Source: Gemmatimonadota bacterium
GTDB taxonomy: Bacteria > ARS69
Assembly: GCA_030747075.1 (NCBI GenBank)
Contig: JASLLL010000001.1
Span: 121,874-185,873 of the forward strand
Reading direction: 5' to 3'
Length of the DNA: 64,000 bases
Shown: one piece after another, positions 25,536 to 33,173 of the stretch
Layout: the number at the start of each line of letters is the position of its first letter
Numbering within the stretch: position 1 is the first letter of the stretch
Program-made: the position numbers and the translations under genes
Notes under the pieces: model-generated
Told to the model about the DNA's origin: nothing
The model's input: the letters and a program-made list of their open reading frames with translations, nothing else
The model's database searches: none

Positions 25536-25880
25536 CTACCTTTCGACAATCACCTTCATGGTGCCAGCGTTGTCGAATGTCTCGAAACGAAGGTAGTAGA
25601 CGCCCGCGGGAACTTCCCCGCCGTCCGCGGACGCTCCGTTCCAGGTGGTGGCATGCACGCCGTCCTGGTGGATATCGCGGACCAGTGTGCAGACGCGCCG
25701 TCCGTCCGCGTCGTAGAGGGCGAGTTCGGCCGGATGTTCCTCACTCACGCCGTTCCCGCGAACTCCGAAAGAAATCTGGAGGTTTCCTCCTGTGTACGGC
25801 ACGGGCCACGCTGACAATGTGATTCCCTTGACGATTCCGTCGGGGTTGGACACGGGGGGAGCCTCCTCGAATGCAAACAT
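25536..25880 (-). CDS. orphan FlgD-like C-terminal domain (probable gene remnant)
   Basis: 114-aa frame that is almost entirely a FlgD-type Ig-like tail: ELALYDADGRRVCTLVRDI, WNGASADGGEVPAGVYYLRF and a C-terminal KVIVER. In this genome such tails close large secreted proteins (41326, 48181, 61726). Here it has no signal peptide, and the frame is closed by TGA seven codons upstream of the ATG. It is therefore most likely the 3' remnant of a deleted secreted-protein gene, although a free-standing small protein cannot be excluded. Confidence 0.5.
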   Translation of the reverse strand: MFAFEEAPPVSNPDGIVKGITLSAWPVPYTGGNLQISFGVRGNGVSEEHPAELALYDADGRRVCTLVRDIHQDGVHATTWNGASADGGEVPAGVYYLRFETFDNAGTMKVIVER

Positions 25881-26019
25881 CTCGCAGCAATGTCCCGATC
25901 ACGCGGGGACTTCTCCACGCCCCCCCCGAGGGGAGAGCCGGAAGAACCCGGCGCGAAGGGTAGATTCTCTCACAGATAGTCGGAAGATTCAACTGGACGC
26001 TTGAGTGTGTCTTTCCCTG

Positions 26020-26835
26020 CTATTCCTCAAAACCCCTGGGGGGCGTCGTACCCCTCCAGAGGGGGTCCAGAAAGGCCCGCGCCCGGAAGGACGAGGGGCG
26101 GCCGTGGTGGTACGCCAGGACGCCGTCGAGGGCGGTGCGGGCTTCCAGTACGGCCGCCTCGGAGGGTCCCCGGGGAGCGGCCACCACGAACGACAGGTCC
26201 GCCAGAATGGAACCCCGGAGGAGACTCACGGCCTCCGCACCCAGTCGCCGGCCGCCTTCCGCGTCCCGGCACTGACGGCAGAGAACCCCCCCGCGACGCG
26301 CGGAGAGCGATACGCGGTCTCCCAGGCCGTCTCCCCCGCACTCGACGCAGACCATGAGTTCCGGGGCGATCCCCAGCGTCGCCATCACATGGGCCTGAAA
26401 CGCAACCGGCAGCGCCGCGGCCCGCGCGCCCTCTCCCTCGGGAAACGGAGCCACCTCGGTGAGAATGCGAAGCGCCGACAGAAGAAGTTCGTAGATCTCG
26501 ACCGATGCCGCGCCCGGAGGGGCTAGTCGGTCCACGAGTTCCACACAGCTCGCTGCGGCCGCATATCCCAGGACATCAGGAAGAAGCGAGTCGAAGCTCT
26601 CCAGCAGTTCGCAGGTGTCCAGATAGACCAGGTCTCTCCCCGGGCGGGGTCGATAGCCCACCTGCGACCGCGCGAAAAGACCCATCCCCGCCCCGAAGCG
26701 GCTCCCCGGCTTTCGGGCACCTTTGGCCATCACGGCGACCTTCCCGGCTTCGCGCGTGAAGAGCGTCACGACCCGGGAGGAGTCGCCCTGCTTCACATGG
26801 CGGATGACGATGGCGTCGGTCCGGATGCGTGTCAC
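26020..26835 (-). CDS. recO: DNA repair protein RecO
   Basis: 271-aa recombination mediator of the RecFOR pathway, helping RecA replace SSB on single-stranded DNA. The N-terminal OB-fold begins RIRTDAIVIRHVKQGDSSRV with LFTREAGKVAVMAKGARKP. The C-terminal part has the RecO zinc finger, CVECGGDGL...GVLCRQC. The start is GTG at 26835; no ATG lies nearby. It follows mgtE by 39 bp on the same strand. Length and domain order are normal. Confidence 0.93.
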   Translation of the reverse strand: MTRIRTDAIVIRHVKQGDSSRVVTLFTREAGKVAVMAKGARKPGSRFGAGMGLFARSQVGYRPRPGRDLVYLDTCELLESFDSLLPDVLGYAAAASCVELVDRLAPPGAASVEIYELLLSALRILTEVAPFPEGEGARAAALPVAFQAHVMATLGIAPELMVCVECGGDGLGDRVSLSARRGGVLCRQCRDAEGGRRLGAEAVSLLRGSILADLSFVVAAPRGPSEAAVLEARTALDGVLAYHHGRPSSFRARAFLDPLWRGTTPPRGFEE

Positions 26836-26874
26836 GGTCCGCGCCGCGGGTTCGCGAACATCGGGTCTCCAGGA

Positions 26875-28215
26875 CTAGAGCATGAAAGACGCAAAGCTCA
26901 GGTAGATGAGAATCCCGAGGATGTCGTTGCTGGTGGTGACGAAGGGACCGGTGGCCAGCGCCGGGTCGATTTTCAGGCGATCCAGCACCAGCGGCACCAG
27001 CGCCCCCACGCTGGTTGACACGAAGATCACGACCAGCATGGACCCGCCGACCACCAACCCCAGCCGGAAGTCGCTCCAGCAGAGCCATGTTGCGGAGAAG
27101 ATGCTCACGGAACAGACGGTCCCCGTGAGAACGGCCACGCCGGCTTCCCGCAGGAGACGCCGGGCCGCCTCGCCGGAGGACGGTTCCCCTCCCGCCAGCC
27201 CGCGCACCATCACCGCGCTCGACTGCATCGCCACATTCCCCGCCATGGCCATGATCACCGGGATGAAAAACGCCAGCACGATCACCGACTCCAGCTTCGC
27301 CTCAAAGCTGGACAGGACCAGCGCCGACAGCACGCCTCCGCCAAGCCCGGCCAGCAGCCACGGCAGGCGGAGCCCGGCCTTGCGAACCACCGACTCCTCG
27401 TGGAACTCCTCGCCGGTTCCCGCGAGACGCGAGTAGTCCTCCTCGGCCTCCTCGTGGATGACATCCACGATGTCGTCCACCATGATCCGCCCGAGAAGCG
27501 TCCCGTCCCGATCCACCACCGGCACCGAAGGAAGATCGTACTTCTTGAAAATCTGCGCGACTTCCTCCTGGTCCATGTCCGCCGGAACCGCGTGCGTCTC
27601 TTCGTCGATGAGTTGCTCCACGAGATCGGCCGGCTTCGCGAGAATCAACTGCCGCAGATGCAGCCGCCCCGCAAGTTGGCCCTGCGCATTCGTGACATAG
27701 ACGAAGAAGAGGTCGTCCTCGATTTCATCCGAGGCCGCGCGGATCTTTTCGATGGTCCACGCGACCGTTCGATCCCGGCGGACCGACACCACCTCCAACT
27801 GCATGATGCCGCCCGCGGTGTCTTCCGCGTAGGTGAGCAGGCGCGCGATTTCCTCGCGATCCTCCTCCTCCAGCAGCCCCACAACCTCGTCCGCCTTGGC
27901 GTCTTCCAGTTCGGAGACCACATCCGCCGCGTCATCGGAGGCCATCTCTTCCACGACGCCCGCGATCTCCCGCGGTGTCAGCCGTTCCAGGATGTCCTCG
28001 CGCGCCTCCTCAGGCACTTCCACCAGAATGTCGGCGGACACTTCCTCCGGGAGCGCGTGAAGAATGCGGATGACTTCGTCTTCGTCCAGCCGTCGCGCGG
28101 CCTCCGCGACATCCGCGGCGGGGGTCTTCTCCACCAGCGCAACAAGACCCGCACGATCGCCGGTCGCGAGGAGGTCCGTCAGGTGCCGGGCGAGGGTGGC
28201 GGGATCAGTTTCCAC
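26875..28215 (-). CDS. mgtE: magnesium transporter MgtE
   Basis: 446-aa Mg2+ channel of the MgtE family. Order: N-terminal superhelical domain (residues 1-125, LHALPEEVSADILVEVP, EMASDDAADVVSELEDAKAD), two CBS domains (about 130-255, TAGGIMQLEVVSV, VPVVDRDGTLLGRIMVDDIV) and a five-helix membrane part (about 280-446, PVIMAMAGNVAMQSSAVMVRG, with the conserved pore Asp in KIDPALATGPFVTTSNDILG). Cytosolic Mg2+ closes such channels through the N and CBS domains. GTG at 28215 is preceded by GGAGGGG. It lies in a run of same-strand envelope genes. Confidence 0.96.
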   Translation of the reverse strand: METDPATLARHLTDLLATGDRAGLVALVEKTPAADVAEAARRLDEDEVIRILHALPEEVSADILVEVPEEAREDILERLTPREIAGVVEEMASDDAADVVSELEDAKADEVVGLLEEEDREEIARLLTYAEDTAGGIMQLEVVSVRRDRTVAWTIEKIRAASDEIEDDLFFVYVTNAQGQLAGRLHLRQLILAKPADLVEQLIDEETHAVPADMDQEEVAQIFKKYDLPSVPVVDRDGTLLGRIMVDDIVDVIHEEAEEDYSRLAGTGEEFHEESVVRKAGLRLPWLLAGLGGGVLSALVLSSFEAKLESVIVLAFFIPVIMAMAGNVAMQSSAVMVRGLAGGEPSSGEAARRLLREAGVAVLTGTVCSVSIFSATWLCWSDFRLGLVVGGSMLVVIFVSTSVGALVPLVLDRLKIDPALATGPFVTTSNDILGILIYLSFASFML

Positions 28216-28248
28216 GCGGCTCTCCCCTCCGCCACGCAGAGAGAAGTG

Positions 28249-28872
28249 TCAGGAGGACGGGCTCTCGACTTGCGGGGAAGCCCCGCCCCACGGCGGGGCC
28301 ACCGCTCCGCCGGAGACCACGAGCTTCAATCCCTCTTCCACCGTCATGGAAAGGGCGACCGTGTCGCTCTCGGGAATGAACAGGAGAAAACCCGAGGTCG
28401 GGTTCGGGGTGGTGGGGACAAACACATGCACGAGCCGGCGGCCGGTTGCGCTGGCCAGTTCCCCGCGATGCTCCGAAGTCACAAACCCGAGCGCCCAACA
28501 CTCCCTCCGTGGGTATTCGAAAGCGACGACCCGCTCGAAGAGGTTCGCCTTGTCGGCAAGAACCGCTTCCCCGATCTGCTTCGTTCCAAGATAGATCCTA
28601 CTGAAGAGCGGCACCTTCGCAAGGAGTTGTTCGGCTCGCGAAATGAGCGTCCTGCCCACGATGTTCGACGCGAAGAGCCCGGTCAGCAGCACGAAGAGGA
28701 TGACCGCCAACAGGCCCAGCCCGGGAATCTGGAAACCGACCCACCGGGTGATGTGTGGGCTGACCATGATGTCCAGGGTTACGAACAGCTTGTACAACAC
28801 CCACAGCGTAACGCCCACCGGCGCCAGCGCCACCAGGCCGGACAGGAAGTACTTTCGCAATGTCGGGATCAT
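28249..28872 (-). CDS. DUF502 membrane protein
   Basis: 207-aa protein of the DUF502 family. It has two hydrophobic helices, near residues 10-32 and 50-72 (GLGLLAVILFVLLTGLFASN), then a soluble part with FSRIYLGTKQIGEAVL and FVPTTPNPTSGFLLFIPESD, both typical of the family. The function of DUF502 proteins is unknown in bacteria. Located between mgtE and a CNNM/CorC protein, both connected with magnesium, but a role in ion transport is only suggested by position. Confidence 0.9.
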   Translation of the reverse strand: MIPTLRKYFLSGLVALAPVGVTLWVLYKLFVTLDIMVSPHITRWVGFQIPGLGLLAVILFVLLTGLFASNIVGRTLISRAEQLLAKVPLFSRIYLGTKQIGEAVLADKANLFERVVAFEYPRRECWALGFVTSEHRGELASATGRRLVHVFVPTTPNPTSGFLLFIPESDTVALSMTVEEGLKLVVSGGAVAPPWGGASPQVESPSS

Positions 28873-28899
28873 CCCACCCCCCGTGACACCGGCTTGGGA

Positions 28900-30147
28900 T
28901 CACGCACGCGCGCCATCCTGCCGCTCGATCCGCACACGCACGATGCGCTGCCGGTGCGTCCTGTCGATGACAAACCGCAACCCGTCGTGGTCCACCACTT
29001 CCCCCTGCGAGGGTACCTTCCCGACGAGTTCATAGAGGAAGCCGCCGAGTGTGTCACTGTTTTCCGTGGGAAGGCGGAGGTTCAGCTCCTCGTTCAGGTC
29101 GTCCAGATCAATCTTGGCGGCCACTCGGAACGAACCATCCGACAGCGGTTCGAAGAGTTCTTCCTCGGTGTCGTACTCGTCCTGAATCTCCCCGACGATC
29201 TCCTCCAGCACATCTTCCATCGTGACCATTCCGGAGGTGCCGCCGTACTCGTCGACCACGATCGCCAGGTGAGCGCGTCGTTCCTGAAACTCCCGGAGAA
29301 GTTCATCGATCCGCTTGGATTCCGGGACAAAGATCGCCGGTTGCATGGATTCCCGGGCCGCCGGGTCCGCGCCCGTGCTTTCTTCGCAGATGAGCTGCTT
29401 GACATGAACGACCCCCACGATCCGATCCACCGACTCTTCAAAGATCGGAATGCGCGAATGCCCGTGTTTCGAGACAAGTTCCAGAAGCTCCGAGCGCGGC
29501 GTGTCCGCCTCCGCCATGACCATGTCGATGCGAGGGACCATGACTTCCTTCGCGCTGGTGTCTCCAAACTCGAAGACGGAGTGCAGAAGTTCCCGCTTCT
29601 CCTCTTCCAGTCCGGCCGCGTCCTCCTGCTCCTCGGTCACCGCCTTGAGTTCCTCCATCTCGACCAGTTCCTCCGCCGCGTCGGCCGACAGTCTCCCCCC
29701 GATGCGATCCACCACCCGGGTGGCGGGCCGGAAGGCCCATTGGATGGCGGAGAAGGACCGGGCCAATCCCAGTGCCGCCGCTTCCGGCCGGGCAGAGGAA
29801 AGCGAGCGTGGGATCACCCGACCGACGATGCCCAGGAAGAGCCCGCCGGCCATCGTCGCGAAGAGGGCGGCAATGGGCGTCTCGGGGCGCCACGCCCCCA
29901 CGGCCAGCGCCAGGCAGAAGACTCCCGCGCCCAGGAAGGTGCTCCCGGCCAGCGTGACCGTCAACACGATGCGCCGCGGGTGGCGCGTCAGATCCTGCAC
30001 GCGTTCCGCGCGACCGTTCCCGCCATCGATCATGCGGCGCATCCGGGTCTCCGTCAGCGACAGGAGTGCCTGCTCCGCCGCGGAGACGACCCCCAGCAGT
30101 GCCGCAAAAACCACGAGCCCGAGCAGCCCGGCGAGCGCGGTCAGCAT
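28900..30147 (-). CDS. CNNM/CorC-family membrane protein (DUF21-CBS-CorC)
   Basis: 415-aa member of the 'hemolysin'/CNNM family, implicated in Mg2+ or Co2+ efflux. The DUF21 membrane domain occupies about residues 1-150 (SAAEQALLSLTETRMRRM), a CBS pair about 195-315 (KEVMVPRIDMVMAEADT, HLAIVVDEYGGTSGMVTMED) and a CorC transporter-associated domain about 330-410. The ATG at 30147 overlaps the ybeY stop by 7 bp. Co-occurrence with mgtE a kilobase downstream suggests opposing control of magnesium. Confidence 0.93.
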   Translation of the reverse strand: MLTALAGLLGLVVFAALLGVVSAAEQALLSLTETRMRRMIDGGNGRAERVQDLTRHPRRIVLTVTLAGSTFLGAGVFCLALAVGAWRPETPIAALFATMAGGLFLGIVGRVIPRSLSSARPEAAALGLARSFSAIQWAFRPATRVVDRIGGRLSADAAEELVEMEELKAVTEEQEDAAGLEEEKRELLHSVFEFGDTSAKEVMVPRIDMVMAEADTPRSELLELVSKHGHSRIPIFEESVDRIVGVVHVKQLICEESTGADPAARESMQPAIFVPESKRIDELLREFQERRAHLAIVVDEYGGTSGMVTMEDVLEEIVGEIQDEYDTEEELFEPLSDGSFRVAAKIDLDDLNEELNLRLPTENSDTLGGFLYELVGKVPSQGEVVDHDGLRFVIDRTHRQRIVRVRIERQDGARA

Positions 30148-30629
30148 GATGCGCTCCGCGACAGATACCGCTTCAAGTACTTCTCCTGACGGCGAAGCAT
30201 CTTCCTGCGCGACTCCGGCGTGTCATGTTCATACCCCAGGACATGGAGCAACCCGTGAACGGCGACCCGCGCAATCTCTTCATCCGTTGCGCAGTGGTTC
30301 TCCGCGGCCTGTCGCCTTGTAACGGCTTCGCAGACATGGATCTCGCCCAGAACGCCGTGATTGAACGGTTCATCCAGATACGAGAAGGAGAGGACATCCG
30401 TTTCGGAATCGACGCCACGGTATTCATGGTTCGTGCGCCGCATGACCGACGCGCTCACGAATGACACGGACACGGACCCGCCGGGCGCATTCTCGCCGGA
30501 CAGCACGGCAAGCAGCGTTTCGCGGAATCGCCCGCGATCGACCCCGTAATCATGGCGAAGTCCGCGAACGGAGAGGGTGTGCTCCTCCCGAACGCGGCCG
30601 GGTGACGGAGGGTGCAGTGAATCGTCTAT
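30141..30629 (-). CDS. ybeY: endoribonuclease YbeY (start codon non-canonical)
   Basis: Metal-dependent endoribonuclease for 16S rRNA maturation and ribosome quality control. The zinc motif HGLLHVLGYEHDT (H-x3-H-x5-H) and SVSFVSASVMRRTNHEYRG, DSETDVLSFSY are diagnostic. The first usual start codon is GTG at 30506, giving only 121 aa and losing the first strand and helix. Family-like sequence (HTLSVRGLRHDYGV...RFRETLLAVLSGE) continues upstream to at least 30578. The frame is open to 30635 with no ATG, GTG or TTG. An ATA at 30629 overlaps the phoH stop as ATAG, follows GGCGGTGA and gives a normal 162-aa protein. A CTG at 30617 is an alternative. Confidence 0.85.
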   Translation of the reverse strand: MDDSLHPPSPGRVREEHTLSVRGLRHDYGVDRGRFRETLLAVLSGENAPGGSVSVSFVSASVMRRTNHEYRGVDSETDVLSFSYLDEPFNHGVLGEIHVCEAVTRRQAAENHCATDEEIARVAVHGLLHVLGYEHDTPESRRKMLRRQEKYLKRYLSRSASC

Positions 30630-31675
30630 TTCGAGTCACCGCCTTCCGATGGTGGCGAGTCTTCCGGTGCGGACCGCTTCCCCCGGGCATTCGGATCCGT
30701 CCGTCCGTAGAACTCGTCGAACGCATGAATGATCTGCTGCACAAGATGATGCCGGACCACATCTTCCTCGCCGAACCGGGTGAAGCGAACCCCGCTCACC
30801 CCTCGAAGAATGTACCGGATCTTCAACAGCCCGGACTCCGAAGTGCGCACCAGATCAATCTGGGTGTCGTCTCCCGTGATGACCGCCTTTGAGTTCGTGC
30901 CGAGCCGCGTGAGGAACATCTTCATCTGCGGGAGCGTGGTGTTTTGCGCTTCGTCCAGAATCACGAAGGCGTTGTCCAGCGTGCGGCCCCGCATGTACGC
31001 CAGCGGCGCAATCTCGATGGTCTCGTTCTCCAGCAACTTGCTCACGCGTGCCGACGGGATCATCTCGTGCAGCGCGTCATAGAGCGGGCGAAGATACGGA
31101 CCGACCTTCTCCGAAAAGTCCCCCGGAAGGTAGCCGAGGCTCTCGCCCGCCTCCACCGCCGGTCGAACCAGGAGGATGCGGTCCACCTCCCGTCGGTTCA
31201 GCGCCGAAAGCGCGGCCGCGACCGCCAGATAGGTCTTGCCGGTTCCCGCCGGACCCACCGCGAACACGAGGTCGTGCTCTTCCACCGCACGGAGATACTC
31301 CGCCTGGTGGACGGTCTTCGGCCGGATGTCCTTGCGAAGCCCGAGGAAGGGCCGGACGGAACCCGCCCCGTTGAGCGATTCCAGCGCACTGCCGTTTCGG
31401 TCCCGGACCATGCGAACCGCATAGCGCACATCCGGCGCACTCACGAGGCGCCCGTCGCGCACGATCGACATGAGGTGGTCGAAGACCTCTGCCAGCGCGT
31501 CCACCTCCGGCGGGGTGCCCTCCAGCAGGATATCCGGCCCGCGTGCCACAATGGTGACATCGAACAGGTCCCGAAGGGCGCGAAGGTTGGAATCGTTCAG
31601 ACCGAAGAGGCTGACGGGAGACAGATCACCCAGATGGATGCGTCGACCTTCGTCGGTCCCGGGTTGCTCGCTCAA
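30626..31675 (-). CDS. phoH: PhoH-family ATPase
   Basis: 349-aa cytoplasmic P-loop ATPase, predicted RNA-associated, typically encoded just before ybeY as here. An N-terminal KH-like part (residues 1-85) is followed by the PhoH core: Walker A GPAGTGKTYLAV at about 141-152, VRPAVEAGESLGYLPGDF, Walker B AFVILDEAQNTT near 234 and ITGDDTQIDL. The start is TTG at 31675 with GGGAGA five bases upstream; an ATG four bases earlier is out of frame. The PhoH-YbeY pair is associated with RNA metabolism. Confidence 0.94.
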   Translation of the reverse strand: MSEQPGTDEGRRIHLGDLSPVSLFGLNDSNLRALRDLFDVTIVARGPDILLEGTPPEVDALAEVFDHLMSIVRDGRLVSAPDVRYAVRMVRDRNGSALESLNGAGSVRPFLGLRKDIRPKTVHQAEYLRAVEEHDLVFAVGPAGTGKTYLAVAAALSALNRREVDRILLVRPAVEAGESLGYLPGDFSEKVGPYLRPLYDALHEMIPSARVSKLLENETIEIAPLAYMRGRTLDNAFVILDEAQNTTLPQMKMFLTRLGTNSKAVITGDDTQIDLVRTSESGLLKIRYILRGVSGVRFTRFGEEDVVRHHLVQQIIHAFDEFYGRTDPNARGKRSAPEDSPPSEGGDSK

Positions 31676-31859
31676 TCATTCTCCCTGTGGTTCACGGTCA
31701 CGCAGTGGCACCGACACCCTTCTATCATCGGAGAGGAAAGGCGCCATTTCCAGCAAGTTCGACCGGGGGAGGGAGAGGTTGCTCGCTTTTCCGCAAATCT
31801 GCAAGAAAACGGCGTCCTCACGGCGAGGCCGCCCGCGGACGGCCCGAATCAACCGAAGA

Positions 31860-32002
31860 AGGGGCCGCACCCGCGGCACTTACGCCGACGGACGCGGCCC
31901 CTCAACCGGCGCCTCTGGCACCGGCGCTCCCCCTACGGGGTGCTGAAACCAGTGTACCCGCCTCCGGGGTCCAAATCAAGAGGGGCGCGAACCACGCGCC
32001 CC
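31860..32002 (-). terminator. two hairpins after the LysM gene; otherwise empty intergenic region
   Basis: The 377 bp between phoH and the LysM gene contain no supported gene. Reading on the minus strand, a stem of 8 bp (31982-31989 with 31995-32002, GGGGCGCG and its complement) is followed by TCTTGATTT. Further on, a 9-bp stem (31860-31868 with 31894-31902) is followed by TCTTCGG. Either could end transcription from the LysM/lipoprotein genes. Confidence 0.5.
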
Positions 32003-32052
32003 CCGGTACTCATGGCCTTGTCGTCAGGACCGATGCGTCAGTCCCGCATGGC

Positions 32053-32745
32053 TTAGGGAATCGTGAGAACCATCCCAGGGTGAATCAGGTCCGGATCGGA
32101 GATCTGGCCTCGATTCGCCTCGTAGAGAAGTTCCCATGCCGCCGCCGACCCGAGAACCTCCCAGTAGGCCGCGATCCGCTGAAGGCTCTCGCCTTCGATC
32201 ACAACATGCGTATCCGGACTACCGCGGGGAATCGAAAACACCTGTCCCGGGAAGATCCGGTTCGGGTCGTCGATGCCATCCCGGTTGCCCCGGTAAATCC
32301 GCTTCCAGCGGTCTTCGCTCCCGTAGATTCGCTGCATCCCGGAAATGCGAATGAGGAAGTCGCCCGGCACCACCGTGTACGAACGCGGAAGCGCCTTCCG
32401 TTCCGCGAGCGCCGCCGCCAGTTCGGCCACCTCGCTCTCGGCCGCTTCGTTGGATGCGGTCAGCGCCGCCAGCTGGCTCTTCAACGCGGCCACATCTTTG
32501 CCGACTCCCGGCATCGACGCGTTCGCCGCTTCGGCGTTGTCGTTCTGGATGTCGATCTCGCGACCAAGCGCCTCGCAGTATGCGGTCGCTTCGTCTCCCG
32601 AGAGATCCTTGTACTCCTCTTCCGTCAGGTAATCCGCCCCGGAGACATCCCAGGCGCGTGCGTCCGTTGCGGCAAAGCCTCCGCATACGAGAGCGCCCGC
32701 GACCAGCGCCGCCAGGAGTCCGAACTGCTTCGTGATTCGGTTCAT
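32053..32745 (-). CDS. exported double-LysM protein
   Basis: 230-aa exported protein with a signal peptide (FGLLAALVAGALVCGGFA). Residues 75-115 form an Ala/Glu-rich coiled coil (ALKSQLAALTASNEAAESEV). Two LysM domains follow, near 120-175 (SYTVVPGDFLIRISGMQRIYG) and 178-230 (HVVIEGESLQRIAAYWEVLG), which bind peptidoglycan. The preceding gene encodes a small coiled-coil lipoprotein, 28 bp upstream, so the two may together tie the outer membrane to the cell wall. No enzymatic domain is present. Confidence 0.85.
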   Translation of the reverse strand: MNRITKQFGLLAALVAGALVCGGFAATDARAWDVSGADYLTEEEYKDLSGDEATAYCEALGREIDIQNDNAEAANASMPGVGKDVAALKSQLAALTASNEAAESEVAELAAALAERKALPRSYTVVPGDFLIRISGMQRIYGSEDRWKRIYRGNRDGIDDPNRIFPGQVFSIPRGSPDTHVVIEGESLQRIAAYWEVLGSAAAWELLYEANRGQISDPDLIHPGMVLTIP

Positions 32746-32773
32746 CTCGATCCTGCTCCTTTCCGGCGTCCGG

Positions 32774-33052
32774 TCAGTCTTCCAGTTTCTTGAGTTCCGT
32801 CTCGATCATCGCTTTCTGTTCCGCCAGCGACCGTGCCTTCTTCTTTTCCGCGACGACACGACCCTCCAGGTCTGTGCGCTGCGCGTTCAGTTCATCCAGC
32901 CGGGATTGCGCGTTCGCGGCCTGGCTTGCGGCCGCGTCCACCGCCGAGATGTCCGTCTCGCACGGAGGGTTGCTCCCGCACCCGATGAGAACCGGCATGG
33001 TCCCGACGATCAGCGCCAGGAATAGTGCCGTGGAGAGAATTCTTGCGGTCAT
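32774..33052 (-). CDS. Lpp-like coiled-coil lipoprotein
   Basis: 92-aa lipoprotein: signal (ILSTALFLALIVGTMPVL), lipobox LIGC and then a continuous helix with heptad spacing (AAASQAANAQSRLDELNAQR, KKARSLAEQKAMIETELKKL). Size and layout are like Braun-type or alanine-zipper lipoproteins, though no C-terminal Lys anchor of the usual kind ends the chain (it ends KKLED). The ATG at 33052 follows AAAGGAGG. It is followed directly by the LysM gene. Confidence 0.8.
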   Translation of the reverse strand: MTARILSTALFLALIVGTMPVLIGCGSNPPCETDISAVDAAASQAANAQSRLDELNAQRTDLEGRVVAEKKKARSLAEQKAMIETELKKLED

Positions 33053-33173
33053 GCGTTCCGCCTCCTTTCGGTGATCCTGCCCGTCGTTCGGCCCCGGGGG
33101 CGCCTTGCACAAAGCGGCCGTGCCGGGAGCCTGAAACTCCGTGGGGGCAGACTCAAGGCAACCGCTCCCGTTG

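Noticed and set aside
27400-30189. 929-codon open frame on the plus strand
   Set aside because: It lies antisense to mgtE, DUF502 and CNNM genes that have clear domains; its translation is Arg/His/Gln-rich as expected for a shadow frame in GC-rich DNA.
33061-33173. tRNA or small RNA between the Lpp-like gene and aspS
   Set aside because: Stem-like GC segments were seen, but no acceptor stem, T-loop GTTCRA or anticodon arm could be fitted.
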